A stretch of 64,000 nt of DNA from an uncultured Lachnospiraceae bacterium (GCA_946546945.1 CAMNOU010000002.1:1-64000); one strand, 5' to 3'; positions 42,822 to 52,086 are shown, counted from the first letter of the stretch. The notes: generated from the sequence alone by a model not told the origin. Made by a program: numbers and translations.

Positions 42822-42851
42822 AATGGGACCGCATGGTTCCATTTTTTTTTC
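42822..42851 (+). terminator. terminator after metK
   Basis: AATGGGACC pairs with GGTTCCATT around GCAT, followed by eight T. Confidence 0.88.
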
Positions 42852-42907
42852 TTTTCGTTTATAATCCAATGTGATATACTATGTGATTAAGCAGAAAGGA
42901 AATCCCT

Positions 42908-44410
42908 ATGAAACTGAAGAGCCGGCTGATTGTCGCCTTTTGTACGATCATTATTTTACCGATTGCACTGACTTGCACTGCACTGTGGGGATTTTATACG
43001 CTGGAAACACGTCTGATCCGGCAGAATTACGGCCTGGAGGAGAAGGATGCCTATGGCGTACTGTCCAACTCGCTGCAGCTCATGAACCGTTATACACAGA
43101 CGGATTATCAGGAACTGCTGAGCCTGTCGAAATCAGATCCGCAGCGCCTGGAGAGTGAGGATTATCTGGTCAGGGAGAATGAGAAACTGCTGGACAAGAG
43201 TTCGTTCCTTATTTTCTGTAAGGACGGGGAACTGATTTATAATGGTTACGCCGGCGAAAGCAGCTGGGATGATGAGCAGTGGGAGCTGGCGCTTCCGCCG
43301 TATGCAGACGCGGAGATCCAGAGCGACGCGACCGCTGGTTATTTTATAGACGGAGAGACACAGTCTCTGATCAAACAGATTGATTTTATCTGCTCGGATG
43401 GCGCGAAAGGGAGTGTCTATATTATTACTTCCTCGGAGAGCATCCTGCCCGAGATCCGGCAGATGCTGATTGCGGTGATCGTAGCCGTTGTGCTGATTCT
43501 TGCTCTGACTGCCGGTATTATGACGATCTGGATTTACCGGGGGACAATGACGCCTCTGAAAAAGCTCCAGGTCGGGACCAAAAACATCAAAGAAGGCAAC
43601 CTTGATTTCAATATAGATTATGATGAAAATGATGAGATGGGCGACCTGTGCCGGAATTTTGAAGAAATGAGAAAACGGCTGAAGGAATCCACGGAAGAAA
43701 AGATGGCTTCCGAGAAGGAGAACCGCGCGCTCATCAGTAATATTGCCCATGACCTGAAGACGCCGATCACGGCAATAAAAGGGTATTCTGAGGGCATTCT
43801 GGACGGAATCACGGATACCCCTGAAAAACAGGAACGCTATGTGCGGACGATCTATAACAAGGCGAATGAGATGGACCGTCTGATCAATGAGCTGACGTTT
43901 TATTCCAAGATTGATACGAACCGCATTCCGTATAACTTTAAGAAGCTGAATGTGGCAGAATATTTCGGCGACTGTGTCGATGAAATCGGGCTGGAACTCG
44001 AGACGAAAGGAATCGGGCTTACCTATTTTAATTATGCGGACGAAAAGACCGTGATTATTGCAGATCCCGAGCAGATGATGCGGGTGATTAATAATCTGAT
44101 CAATAATGCGGTAAAATATATGGGGAATCATAAAGGCCAGATCAATTTCCGCATCAGGGATGTCGGAGATTTCATTCAGGTCGAGGTCGAAGATAACGGA
44201 AAAGGGATTGATGCAAAAGATCTGCCCTATATTTTTGACCGGTTCTACCGTACTGACGCATCCCGCAACTCTTCGACCGGAGGAAGCGGCATCGGACTTT
44301 CCATCGTGCGCAAAATCATTGAGGATCACGGCGGGAAGATCTGGGCGACAAGCAAGATCAATACGGGAACAACCATGTATTTTGTTGTCAGAAAATCGAT
44401 GACAGTTTAA
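42908..44410 (+). CDS. sensor histidine kinase
   Basis: 500 aa. Membrane helices at about 8-30 and 190-215 enclose an extracellular sensor of about 160 residues. HAMP domain about 215-265, HisKA with H box NIAHDLKTPI (His281), then an ATPase domain with N box NNLINNAVKY, G1 DNGKGI, F box and G2 GGSGIGLS. Signal unknown. It precedes its response regulator, the reverse of the commoner order. RBS AAAGGA. Confidence 0.95.
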   Translation: MKLKSRLIVAFCTIIILPIALTCTALWGFYTLETRLIRQNYGLEEKDAYGVLSNSLQLMNRYTQTDYQELLSLSKSDPQRLESEDYLVRENEKLLDKSSFLIFCKDGELIYNGYAGESSWDDEQWELALPPYADAEIQSDATAGYFIDGETQSLIKQIDFICSDGAKGSVYIITSSESILPEIRQMLIAVIVAVVLILALTAGIMTIWIYRGTMTPLKKLQVGTKNIKEGNLDFNIDYDENDEMGDLCRNFEEMRKRLKESTEEKMASEKENRALISNIAHDLKTPITAIKGYSEGILDGITDTPEKQERYVRTIYNKANEMDRLINELTFYSKIDTNRIPYNFKKLNVAEYFGDCVDEIGLELETKGIGLTYFNYADEKTVIIADPEQMMRVINNLINNAVKYMGNHKGQINFRIRDVGDFIQVEVEDNGKGIDAKDLPYIFDRFYRTDASRNSSTGGSGIGLSIVRKIIEDHGGKIWATSKINTGTTMYFVVRKSMTV

Positions 44411-44444
44411 CAAGAGACAGCGTGGAAAGATTAGGAGGTACAAA

Positions 44445-45134
44445 GTGAGCAAGATATTGATAGTGGAAGATGAAGAAGCAATCGCTGACCTGGAGAAGGA
44501 TTATCTGGAGCTGAGCGGTTTTGAGGTGGAGATCGAGCATGACGGAACACGCGGACTGGAACGGGCCCTCAATGAGGACTTTGATATGTATCTCCTCGAT
44601 CTGATGCTGCCGGGCGTGGACGGCTTTGAAATCTGCAGGAAAATCCGGGAGAAAAAGAACACTCCCATCCTGATGGTATCGGCGAAGAAAGATGATATTG
44701 ATAAAATCCGGGGGCTGGGGCTCGGAGCAGATGATTATGTCACGAAACCGTTCTCGCCAAGCGAACTGGTGGCGCGTGTCAAGGCTCACCTGGCCCGTTA
44801 TGAACGGCTGATCGGGTCGAATGCCCAGGAAAATGATATCATAGAAATCCGCGGGATCCGTATTGACAAGACCGCGCGGCGTGTCTGGGTCAATGAAGAA
44901 GAAAAGCAGTTTACGACGAAGGAATTTGACCTGCTGACATTTCTGGCCCAGAACCCGAATCATGTTTTTTCAAAGGAAGAACTTTTCTCAAAGATCTGGG
45001 ACATGGAATCGATCGGAGATATTGCTACGGTTACCGTTCATATCAAGAAGATCCGTGAAAAGATCGAATTCAATACAGCCAAACCTCAGTATATTGAAAC
45101 CATCTGGGGCGTGGGATACAGATTCAAATTGTAG
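44445..45134 (+). CDS. OmpR-family response regulator
   Basis: 229 aa. Receiver domain (1-115) with acidic pair EDEE, phosphoacceptor Asp52 (YLLDLMLPG), the conserved Lys in VTKPF; C-terminal winged-helix DNA-binding domain (130-228; FTTKEFDLLTFLAQNP..VHIKKIREKI). GTG start with AGGAGG. Partner of the kinase just upstream. No target site is recognised. Confidence 0.95.
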   Translation: MSKILIVEDEEAIADLEKDYLELSGFEVEIEHDGTRGLERALNEDFDMYLLDLMLPGVDGFEICRKIREKKNTPILMVSAKKDDIDKIRGLGLGADDYVTKPFSPSELVARVKAHLARYERLIGSNAQENDIIEIRGIRIDKTARRVWVNEEEKQFTTKEFDLLTFLAQNPNHVFSKEELFSKIWDMESIGDIATVTVHIKKIREKIEFNTAKPQYIETIWGVGYRFKL

Positions 45135-45161
45135 GCGGAATGAGAAAAAAGGATCTTGCAG

Positions 45162-45893
45162 ATGAGAAAAAATGGGATACCGGAAATCCTTTATGAGGAT
45201 GACGCGCTGCTTGTCTGTGTCAAGCCTTCGGGATGTCCGGTGGAGACGGCGAGGATCGCGCAGAGCGATCTGGTAAGTCTTCTGAAAAACTATCTGGTTA
45301 AAAAAGGAGAAAAACCATATATCGGAGTGGTTCATCGTCTGGATCAGCCGGTAGAGGGTGTGATGGTGTTCGCAAAGACCAGGGCGGCGGCAGCAGATCT
45401 GTCCGCGCAGGTAAGAGACCGCCGCATCCGGAAAGAATATATGGCGGTGGTCTGCCCGGAAGATGATCCGGAAAAGTTTTTTCCCGGACAGGCCGGGGAA
45501 AACGGTACAGAAGATGGGTGGATCGATCTGGAGGATTACCTGCGCAGGGAACCGGGAAGCAACATCTCCCGGGTCGTCCCGAAAGAGACGCCCGGAGCAA
45601 AAAAAGCACAGCTTTCCTACCGGGTGATGAAACGGGATCAGAATACCGGGAGGATGCTGGTTCAGATCCGTCTCGGGACCGGGCGGCATCATCAGATTCG
45701 TGTGCAGTTCGCACATGCGGGCATGCCGCTGTATGCAGACGCCCGCTATGGGAAGGCCCTGCCGCGGGACGATCATCAGTCAGTTGCGCTTTGTTCCTGC
45801 GGACTCGGTTTCCGGCACCCTGCAACAAAAAAGTGGATGAAGTTTGAACTGGATGGTACACAGCGCCTGAGCGGCGCATTGGAGAAAATGTGA
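45162..45893 (+). CDS. RluA-family pseudouridine synthase
   Basis: 243 aa. Catalytic Asp61 in GVVHRLDQPVEGVMVFAK, plus ARIRLGTGRHHQIRVQFA-type motif (QIRLGTGRHHQIRVQFAH) and the C-terminal MKFEL region. There is no S4 domain at the N-terminus. It modifies uridine in rRNA or tRNA; the site is not predictable. Start ATG 45162 follows AAAGGA; TTG 45156 is an alternative. Probably cotranscribed with the two-component genes. Confidence 0.93.
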   Translation: MRKNGIPEILYEDDALLVCVKPSGCPVETARIAQSDLVSLLKNYLVKKGEKPYIGVVHRLDQPVEGVMVFAKTRAAAADLSAQVRDRRIRKEYMAVVCPEDDPEKFFPGQAGENGTEDGWIDLEDYLRREPGSNISRVVPKETPGAKKAQLSYRVMKRDQNTGRMLVQIRLGTGRHHQIRVQFAHAGMPLYADARYGKALPRDDHQSVALCSCGLGFRHPATKKWMKFELDGTQRLSGALEKM

Positions 45894-45921
45894 AGAAGCA
45901 GGAAGATGAAGTACAGAAAAG

Positions 45922-47532
45922 ATGAGTGAAGAAAGTAAAAAGACAGTACAAAAAGAAGAACAGCAAAAGACAGGTGCTTCAAATCCGAATATTATAAAAG
46001 AAGACGAAATCACCGAGGTCGTGGACGTAAAGATGCATGAGGTAAAGATTGAAGTGGCGCCTGCGTCCGAAGAAGAGCCTGTAAAGGAAGAGGCATCTGT
46101 TCCCGAAAAAGAGCATTCATACGGGACGTCGGCCGCAAAATATGTTGCCAGATCCCTGATGTGGGATAAAAAAACCTTTCATATGATTTTGTTCATTGTC
46201 GTGGGTTCCCTGGCCGCATTGTATTTTATTCTGGCAGGGGTATTTCAGAACCGCTTCTTTGCGCACACCCAGATCAACGGCATTGCGTGTGACTATAAAA
46301 CGGTGGAAGAGGTTCAGGAGCTGATGAGGCAGAGAGTATCCCGTTACACACTGATTTTACAGGAAAGAAACGGGAAGCAGGAAAAAATCCGCGGCGAGGA
46401 TATCGGACTGGAGGTCACCTTTGACCATCAGATCGAAGATCTGCTTGCGCAGCAGAATCCCTGGACCTGGCCCGCTTCTCTGAAAGGGGATAAGATCTAC
46501 CTGACAGCGCAGACGGTCTCTTATGACGAGTCTCTGCTCAGCGGAGAGGTCAGCAAACTGAACTGTACCGATGAGAGCCAGATGACGGATTCCAGGAATG
46601 CGCATCTTACCGAATACACGGAGGATGGCTATCAGATCGTGGAGGAGGTCTATGGAACAAGACTGAAGAGAGACGTTTTTGATGAGCAGGTAAAAAATGC
46701 TGTTCTGAAACTGAAAAGGCACATTAACCTGGCGCAGAGCGGCTGCTATGTGGAACCGGAATATAAAGCGGACTCAGAACAGATTCAGAAGCTTCTGGAA
46801 AACTGCAAGGCCTATACAGATACGACAGTCACGTTTCAGTTTGGAGATGAAACGGAGGTCATTGATGGTTCTCTGATTTCGCAGTGGCTGGTGGTGGATG
46901 ATCAGATGAATGTATCCCTGAATGAGGATGCGGTCGGAGATTATGTCATTTCACTGGCAGAAAAACGGAATACCACGCACAAAGCAAAACCTCTGTGGAC
47001 CAGTTACGGCAAGTCTGTCACGGTGCAGGCCGGCAATTACGGATGGAGGATCAACTGTCCGGAGACCAAAGCGGCACTGCTGGGGTATCTTCAGAATCAT
47101 GAAAACTATACGGGGGAGGTCGTTTACAAACAGACAGCGAACAGTTACGGTGAGAAGGATTACGGCAGCACATATGTGGAGATCTGCCTGAGCGCGCAGC
47201 ATCTCTGGTTTTATAAAAAAGGCGCCCTGATCGTTGAGTCGGATTTTGTCTCCGGCAATGTCTCGAACGGAACGATCACCCATAAAGGCGCTTATTATGT
47301 GGCGTACAAAAAGAAGAATGCCGTACTGCGGGGAGATGATTACGAAACTCCGGTCAATTACTGGATGCCGTTCCATAACGGAGAAGGGCTGCATGATGCG
47401 GTATGGCGCAGTTCCTTTGGCGGAAACATTTATAAGACGAATGGATCTCACGGATGTGTGAACCTTCCGCTCTCGGTCGCGAAAACCATCTACAACAATA
47501 TGGAAGCAGGTACGCCGGTTCTGATTTACTGA
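45922..47532 (+). CDS. L,D-transpeptidase (YkuD) with N-terminal membrane anchor
   Basis: 536 aa. A charged cytoplasmic tail (1-85), one membrane helix (about 88-112), two peptidoglycan-binding-type repeat domains (about 120-370), and a YkuD domain (about 410-536) with the active site HGCVNLP (Cys512) and upstream His in EGLHDAVWR. It forms 3-3 peptidoglycan crosslinks or attaches proteins to the wall outside the membrane. Complete; ribosome site is weak. Confidence 0.93.
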   Translation: MSEESKKTVQKEEQQKTGASNPNIIKEDEITEVVDVKMHEVKIEVAPASEEEPVKEEASVPEKEHSYGTSAAKYVARSLMWDKKTFHMILFIVVGSLAALYFILAGVFQNRFFAHTQINGIACDYKTVEEVQELMRQRVSRYTLILQERNGKQEKIRGEDIGLEVTFDHQIEDLLAQQNPWTWPASLKGDKIYLTAQTVSYDESLLSGEVSKLNCTDESQMTDSRNAHLTEYTEDGYQIVEEVYGTRLKRDVFDEQVKNAVLKLKRHINLAQSGCYVEPEYKADSEQIQKLLENCKAYTDTTVTFQFGDETEVIDGSLISQWLVVDDQMNVSLNEDAVGDYVISLAEKRNTTHKAKPLWTSYGKSVTVQAGNYGWRINCPETKAALLGYLQNHENYTGEVVYKQTANSYGEKDYGSTYVEICLSAQHLWFYKKGALIVESDFVSGNVSNGTITHKGAYYVAYKKKNAVLRGDDYETPVNYWMPFHNGEGLHDAVWRSSFGGNIYKTNGSHGCVNLPLSVAKTIYNNMEAGTPVLIY

Positions 47533-47576
47533 GTATGTGTTAAGAAAAAATTAAGTTCTGAATTTGCACACACTGA

Positions 47577-47604
47577 TTGCATAAGAAAAATATCATGCTA
47601 TAAT
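47577..47604 (+). promoter_or_regulatory. promoter of the initiating sugar transferase
   Basis: TTGCAT, 16-base spacer, TATAAT with TGC before it (extended -10); 32 bases before the start codon. Confidence 0.7.
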
Positions 47605-47636
47605 TTGCAATTAGTGAAAGCACAGAGGTATTTAAA

Positions 47637-49076
47637 ATGAACGAAAAGAGAAACAAGGGGTGGCTGAAGCATCTGGATTTCCTGATTCTTGATCTCATCT
47701 GCATTCAGCTGGCCTACTTTATCGCATATTGGTATCGCCATCCGGACCAGATTATGTACCGCGGGACGACGCTTTATACGCATCTGAACATTATACTGCT
47801 TGTTGTGGATGTATGTTATGTGCTCGTCCGTCCGGTTTATAAGAATATTCTGAAACGAAGTGTATTCCGGGAGGTACAGTCCGTTCTGCTTCATAATGTC
47901 GTGCTCTGGCTGATCATCATTGCTTATCTGTATCTGACCAAACAGGCCTTCTGGTTCTCCAGATCCATGATGACAATGGCTATTTTGCTGTGCGTGATTT
48001 TCATGATGGCAGGACGAATCTGCTGGAAGATGGTCATACGGAAGCGTGTCTGGAAAGGGAAGCATCAGTCCTGTACGCTGGTCATCAGCACGGAGTCTCA
48101 TGCAGATAAAATGATTCAGAGGTTCCGGCAGCGAATGTATAATGGATTCAATCTGACCGGTCTTGTGATCACCGATCACAATCTTGAGGGGGAGACCATC
48201 GAAGGAATTCCCGTTGTCTGTAATATGGACGGACTGATTGATTATATACGTACACAGGTCGTAGATGAGGTGATGATCAATCTTCCCGGGAAAACACAGG
48301 AATGCAGCAATCTCGTCAATAAGCTGCTGCAGATGGGTGTGGTCGTCCATCTGGCTGTCGATTATGAGGAGGAGGCTTACCCGAATGCGACGATTGAGAG
48401 AATCGGCGGATTCACCTTCCTGACGACCAGTATTAATACGGCCGGAAGCCTGGCGCTGATTATCAAGCGGATGATCGATATTGCGGCAGGGCTGCTGGGA
48501 TGCGCGATCATGGGAGTGGCATTTGTGTTTGTCGCCCCGGCTATCTATAAGGCTTCTCCGGGACCGATTTTCTTTAAGCAGGTGCGCATGGGGAAAAACG
48601 GCCGGCGGTTCGAAATGTATAAGTTCCGTTCCATGTATATGGACGCGGAGGAGCGCAAAAAAGAACTGATGGCGCAGAATAAAATGGATGGCCTGATGTT
48701 CAAAATGGACAATGATCCCCGCATCATCGGGAGTGAGAAGGGGCCGGGGAAAGGAATCGGGAACCTGATCCGAAGGCTCAGCATCGATGAACTTCCGCAG
48801 TTTATCAATATTTTAAAGGGAGATATGAGCCTGGTGGGGACCCGTCCCCCGACAGAGCAGGAATTTGAAGCTTACGATATGCATCACAAGATCCGCCTGA
48901 GCATGAAACCGGGACTCACCGGAATGTGGCAGGTCAGCGGGCGAAGCCAGATTACTGATTTTGAAGAAATCGTGCGGCTGGATGCATCTTATATTGAACA
49001 CTGGTCCTTAAAACTGGACTTTCATATCATTGGCAAGACATTTGTTGTTGTCCTGAAACGGCAGGGAGCGGAGTAG
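47637..49076 (+). CDS. polyprenyl-phosphate sugar-1-phosphate transferase (initiating enzyme)
   Basis: 479 aa. Four N-terminal membrane helices with a CoA-binding-like middle, then (about 280-479) the bacterial sugar transferase domain. Motifs: KRMIDIAAGLLGC, FKQVRMGKNGRRFEMYKFRSM, RLSIDELPQFINILKGDMSLVGTRPP and KPGLTGMWQVSGRS. It transfers a sugar-1-phosphate to undecaprenyl phosphate and so starts each repeat unit of the polysaccharide made by the 51-64 kb genes. The first sugar (Glc, Gal or other) cannot be read from sequence. Confidence 0.93.
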   Translation: MNEKRNKGWLKHLDFLILDLICIQLAYFIAYWYRHPDQIMYRGTTLYTHLNIILLVVDVCYVLVRPVYKNILKRSVFREVQSVLLHNVVLWLIIIAYLYLTKQAFWFSRSMMTMAILLCVIFMMAGRICWKMVIRKRVWKGKHQSCTLVISTESHADKMIQRFRQRMYNGFNLTGLVITDHNLEGETIEGIPVVCNMDGLIDYIRTQVVDEVMINLPGKTQECSNLVNKLLQMGVVVHLAVDYEEEAYPNATIERIGGFTFLTTSINTAGSLALIIKRMIDIAAGLLGCAIMGVAFVFVAPAIYKASPGPIFFKQVRMGKNGRRFEMYKFRSMYMDAEERKKELMAQNKMDGLMFKMDNDPRIIGSEKGPGKGIGNLIRRLSIDELPQFINILKGDMSLVGTRPPTEQEFEAYDMHHKIRLSMKPGLTGMWQVSGRSQITDFEEIVRLDASYIEHWSLKLDFHIIGKTFVVVLKRQGAE

Positions 49077-49120
49077 AAGAAGTCTGTCCGGCTTTTTGCC
49101 TGCGGACATTGTCAGGCGTA

Positions 49121-49149
49121 AAAAAGGGTGCTTTCGGCACCCTTTTTTC
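49121..49149 (+). terminator. terminator after the initiating transferase
   Basis: AAAAAGGGTGC pairs with GCACCCTTTTT around TTTCG, followed by more T. It separates the transferase from the regulators. Confidence 0.88.
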
Positions 49150-49191
49150 GGTTCCGGAGGGGGCGCGTCTGTGCCGGAGGATGCAAATAAC

Positions 49192-49211
49192 CCTGAATAT
49201 TCATATTCAGG
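49192..49211. promoter_or_regulatory. palindrome CCTGAATAT-TC-ATATTCAGG, probable operator
   Basis: Perfect 9-bp inverted repeat with a 2-base centre, 57 bases before the XRE regulator start. TTGAGG (49218) and TACAAT (49239) just downstream form a weak promoter (15-base spacer). XRE dimers bind this kind of site, so autoregulation is likely. Confidence 0.65.
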
Positions 49212-49268
49212 ACAGATTGAGGTAAGTTGAATCATTCTACAATAGAAAGAAAAAATTGGAGAATGAAT

Positions 49269-49973
49269 ATGCAAAATACCTATTCCTCTATTTCGGAGCG
49301 TCTGACTAGCTATCGGAAACGTCTTTCGATGACCCAGAACCAGATGGCTGAGAAAATGGGTGTTACACAGAGCCATTACAGCAAGCTGGAAGCAGGCAGG
49401 ATAACTCTCTCTTTTCATAATTTAAAATGCTTTGAGGAAAACGGGGAGGATGTTTATTATCTGATCACCGGCCAACATATCGTTCGGGGAAAAACAGAAG
49501 AGTATCTGGCAAAATGTAAAACCACCTATGGGAAAAACAAATTGTTCCAGGTTATGCTCTGGGCAGCCGAAATCGGCTGTGATCTGAGCGGAAACGGGAC
49601 CAGTCTGTCTGAGCATACGGTAAAAAGCGCGAAACTTGTCCAGAGCTATTCCGATAAGCTGACGATTTGGGAAAATATCCGGAAAGCGGAGTCTGTTTCC
49701 CAGATGAAGATGGCAGAGATTTTTGATATCAATATCAAACGATACCGGAAAATAGAGAAGGGTACTTCCAGTGCCGATGCCGAGATCCTGCACTCGCTGT
49801 ATGAGAAGATGTCTTATTCGCCCCTTCTGATTCTGGATCAGAACCTGTACTACATTGACGAGCTGAATCATATCTGGAGCCAGTTCCCTGCGGAAGTGAT
49901 GGAAAAGATCGATTCTCTGATGGAAGAGATCATTCGATTGATCAATGAAGCAGAGGAACGGCGAAGTAAATGA
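49269..49973 (+). CDS. XRE-family regulator with two helix-turn-helix domains
   Basis: 234 aa. First HTH at about 10-65 (RLTSYRKRLSMTQNQMAEKM, VTQSHYSKLEAG). A linker of helices follows, then a second HTH-like domain at about 135-195 (NIRKAESVSQMKMAEIFDIN, RYRKIEKG), so one chain could contact DNA twice. The C-terminal helix is acidic. No sensor domain. It opens the polysaccharide locus and probably controls it or itself. ATG 49269 follows GGAGAATGAAT; longer in-frame starts are possible. Confidence 0.88.
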   Translation: MQNTYSSISERLTSYRKRLSMTQNQMAEKMGVTQSHYSKLEAGRITLSFHNLKCFEENGEDVYYLITGQHIVRGKTEEYLAKCKTTYGKNKLFQVMLWAAEIGCDLSGNGTSLSEHTVKSAKLVQSYSDKLTIWENIRKAESVSQMKMAEIFDINIKRYRKIEKGTSSADAEILHSLYEKMSYSPLLILDQNLYYIDELNHIWSQFPAEVMEKIDSLMEEIIRLINEAEERRSK

Positions 49974-50110
49974 AAATACAGACAGGGGCCGGAAGAAAAA
50001 AGTGCCGCAAAAATGGATGACTGAATGCAATAAAAAAGGAATCGAAAGCAGAAAAAAGGCAAAAAAGGAGGGCTTTTTTACATATTATATAAAATTCAGA
50101 AAAGAATAAT

Positions 50111-50145
50111 CCGGTCACGGTAAAGAATGACCGGGACCTTTTTAA
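50111..50145 (+). terminator. terminator hairpin between the two regulators
   Basis: CCGGTCA (50111-50117) pairs with TGACCGG (50128-50134), then GACC and TTTTT. It ends the XRE gene or attenuates read-through into the Spo0A-like gene. Confidence 0.65.
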
Positions 50146-50177
50146 TCCCTGTTAAAATTGGTCAGAAGAACAATCTG

Positions 50178-50189
50178 TTTGTCGACAAA
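50178..50189. promoter_or_regulatory. perfect palindrome TTTGTCGACAAA resembling 0A boxes
   Basis: The 0A box is TGTCGAA; here TGTCGA occurs on both strands of a perfect 12-bp palindrome, 24 bases before the start of a Spo0A DNA-binding-domain gene. A second palindrome, CCTTCGAAGG (50195-50204), overlaps its ribosome site. Confidence 0.6.
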
Positions 50190-50212
50190 AACAACCTTCG
50201 AAGGAGGCAATT

Positions 50213-50770
50213 TTGAAACAGATGAAGATAACGATGGGAAACAGCGCAAATCGTACCATTTGTCTTCTGACAGGCCTGGTAGAGGGAGACTGGAAATTCC
50301 CGGAATATATTAATATTAATGTGATTTCAGAAGACCGGACTGAAGCGATGAAGCAATACGAGCTGAATCAGAACTGGGGAGTTCCGGACAAAAAAACGGT
50401 GTTCATCCTGAGAATCATCACCCGGCTGCTGCAGCAGCTTGGCATACCTGCCAACATCAGGGGGTTCTATTATCTGCGGGAAGCGATTTATCTTACCCTT
50501 TGCGACAGCAGTATGGTCGAATCCATAACAAAAAAGATGTATCCTGCGGTGGCGGAAGCATATAATACAGCTCCTTTTTGTGTAGAAAGAACGATACGCT
50601 ATGCCATTGAAACGGCCTGGAAACGGGGACATCTGGAGACGATGGAAGAGTTATTCGGCTATACCGTTCTCGACAAAAAGGGAAAGCCGACAAACTCAGA
50701 GTTCATTGCGATGGTCGCGGACCAGATCAGACTCCGCCATTTATTTCAGTGTGAGATTGGCCCCCGCTGA
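50213..50770 (+). CDS. stand-alone Spo0A C-terminal DNA-binding domain protein
   Basis: 185 aa. Residues about 60-180 match the Spo0A effector domain from end to end: LLQQLGIPANIRGFYYLREAI, ITKKMYPAVAEAYNT, FCVERTIRYAIETAWKRG, FGYTVLDKKGKPTNSEFIAMVAD. The phosphoreceiver domain of Spo0A (about 120 aa) is missing, replaced by a short N-terminal part (1-55) that I do not recognise, so DNA binding cannot be controlled by the phosphorelay. TTG start with AAGGAGG 5 bases before; an ATG at 50222 is possible. It lies just before the hddA polysaccharide genes, which it may control. Confidence 0.9.
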   Translation: MKQMKITMGNSANRTICLLTGLVEGDWKFPEYININVISEDRTEAMKQYELNQNWGVPDKKTVFILRIITRLLQQLGIPANIRGFYYLREAIYLTLCDSSMVESITKKMYPAVAEAYNTAPFCVERTIRYAIETAWKRGHLETMEELFGYTVLDKKGKPTNSEFIAMVADQIRLRHLFQCEIGPR

Positions 50771-50806
50771 GAAAAACCATATAAAGAAAAGTGCACAATG
50801 CTTCGC

Positions 50807-50838
50807 AAAGACAGCTGCCGGAGAGCAGCTGTCTTTTT
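50807..50838 (+). terminator. terminator after the Spo0A-like gene
   Basis: 12-bp stem AAAGACAGCTGC / GCAGCTGTCTTT around CGGAGA, followed by TT and a G-T rich tail. Confidence 0.85.
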
Positions 50839-50941
50839 GTTGTCCCCTCTGATCTGCGAAAAACACGGGTGTTTGCGGATGGAAACAGAGGATTTCGCTT
50901 TGAAACGCAGGGGGACATGGGGCTGCAGACAGAAATAAGGC

Positions 50942-50970
50942 TTGAAAAATACAGTTATCTAGTTTATGAT
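50942..50970 (+). promoter_or_regulatory. promoter of the heptose/polysaccharide operon
   Basis: TTGAAA, 17-base spacer, TATGAT, 74 bases before hddA. From here on 11 genes follow on one strand with gaps under 35 bases or overlaps. Confidence 0.65.
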
Positions 50971-51043
50971 GGTTAAAGATTTACAGGGTGGAGTATGAGC
51001 TTTTTTAGCTTTGGGCACCCGGGCAGATTAAAGGAGCTGAATA

Positions 51044-52075
51044 ATGATTATCACAAAGACTCCGTTCCGCATGTCTTTTTTCGGCGGCGGGACAGATATA
51101 GAAAGCTTTTTCCGGGAAAATAACGGAGCAGTGCTTTCTACGACTTTTGATAAATACTGTTATGTTACCGTACGTCATTTGCCGCGTTTTTTTGATTATT
51201 CTACACATCTGACGTATTCAAAGATGGAATATGTGAATGAATACGATGAGATCGAGCATCCGGCCATTCGCAATGCCATGAAGATGCTGGATATGCATGA
51301 GATCAGACTGACCTATGATTCGGATCTTCCGGCAAGGTCGGGACTGGGAACCAGCAGTTCTTTTGCGGTCGGTATGCTGAATGCGTTTTATGCGCTGAAG
51401 GGAAGATACGCGAACAAAAAGAAACTGGCGGACGAGGCGATTTATCTGGAACGCGTTCTGTGTAATGAAGCCGGCGGCTGGCAGGATCAGATTGCGGCAG
51501 CCTTTGGCGGGTTCAACCGGATCAATTTCAGCGCCGATGGATATGAAGTTCTTCCGGTGATCATCAGTCCCGCAAGAAAGAAGCAGCTGAACGACAATCT
51601 TCTTTTGTTTTTTACCGGGTTTACCCGTTTTTCGACGGCGGTACAGCAGGCCAATAATCTGGGAGCCAGAGATAAAGCGGCACAGCTCAGAGAAATGTAT
51701 TCTCTGGTCAATGACGCGGAAGAAGTCCTGACCGACGAGACGAAGGATCTTGATGATTTCGGCAGGCTGCTGGATCATACCTGGCAGCTGAAGCGGCAGA
51801 CCGGAGATGCAGTGAGTACCAACAGTATCGATCTCCTGTATCAGAGAGGGATGGATGCCGGGGCGCTGGGAGGAAAGCTTTTGGGAGCCGGCGGCGGCGG
51901 ATTCCTTTTGTTTTATGTGCAGCCCGGAAAGCAGAACGCAGTAAAAGAGGCGCTGCGGGATCTGATGTATATTCCGTTCCGGTTTGAGAATGGAGGGACG
52001 AGAGTCGTTCATTACGCTCCGGAGACCTATGAACCGACCGGTGAAAAGGAACATCACAGTACACAGAAAGCCTGA
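51044..52075 (+). CDS. hddA: D-glycero-alpha-D-manno-heptose 7-phosphate kinase-like GHMP kinase
   Basis: 343 aa. Sugar-1-phosphorylating GHMP kinase: FRMSFFGGGTDIESF at the N-terminus, ATP loop DLPARSGLGTSSSFAVG, and the C-terminal motif GGKLLGAGGGGFLLF. The context of hddC-gmhB and gmhA makes the heptose 7-phosphate kinase (to heptose 1,7-bisphosphate) the natural assignment. First gene of the operon; AAAGGAG ribosome site. Confidence 0.9.
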   Translation: MIITKTPFRMSFFGGGTDIESFFRENNGAVLSTTFDKYCYVTVRHLPRFFDYSTHLTYSKMEYVNEYDEIEHPAIRNAMKMLDMHEIRLTYDSDLPARSGLGTSSSFAVGMLNAFYALKGRYANKKKLADEAIYLERVLCNEAGGWQDQIAAAFGGFNRINFSADGYEVLPVIISPARKKQLNDNLLLFFTGFTRFSTAVQQANNLGARDKAAQLREMYSLVNDAEEVLTDETKDLDDFGRLLDHTWQLKRQTGDAVSTNSIDLLYQRGMDAGALGGKLLGAGGGGFLLFYVQPGKQNAVKEALRDLMYIPFRFENGGTRVVHYAPETYEPTGEKEHHSTQKA

Positions 52076-52086
52076 ACCGGAGAAGA

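Noticed and set aside
43133-44452. 439-codon open frame on the minus strand
   Set aside because: Antisense to the histidine kinase; composition mirrors the real gene.
50995-51123. Small frame starting MSFFSFGHPGRLKELNN before hddA
   Set aside because: Overlaps hddA out of frame and the spacing from GGAG to its ATG is too short; a leader peptide is possible but unsupported.
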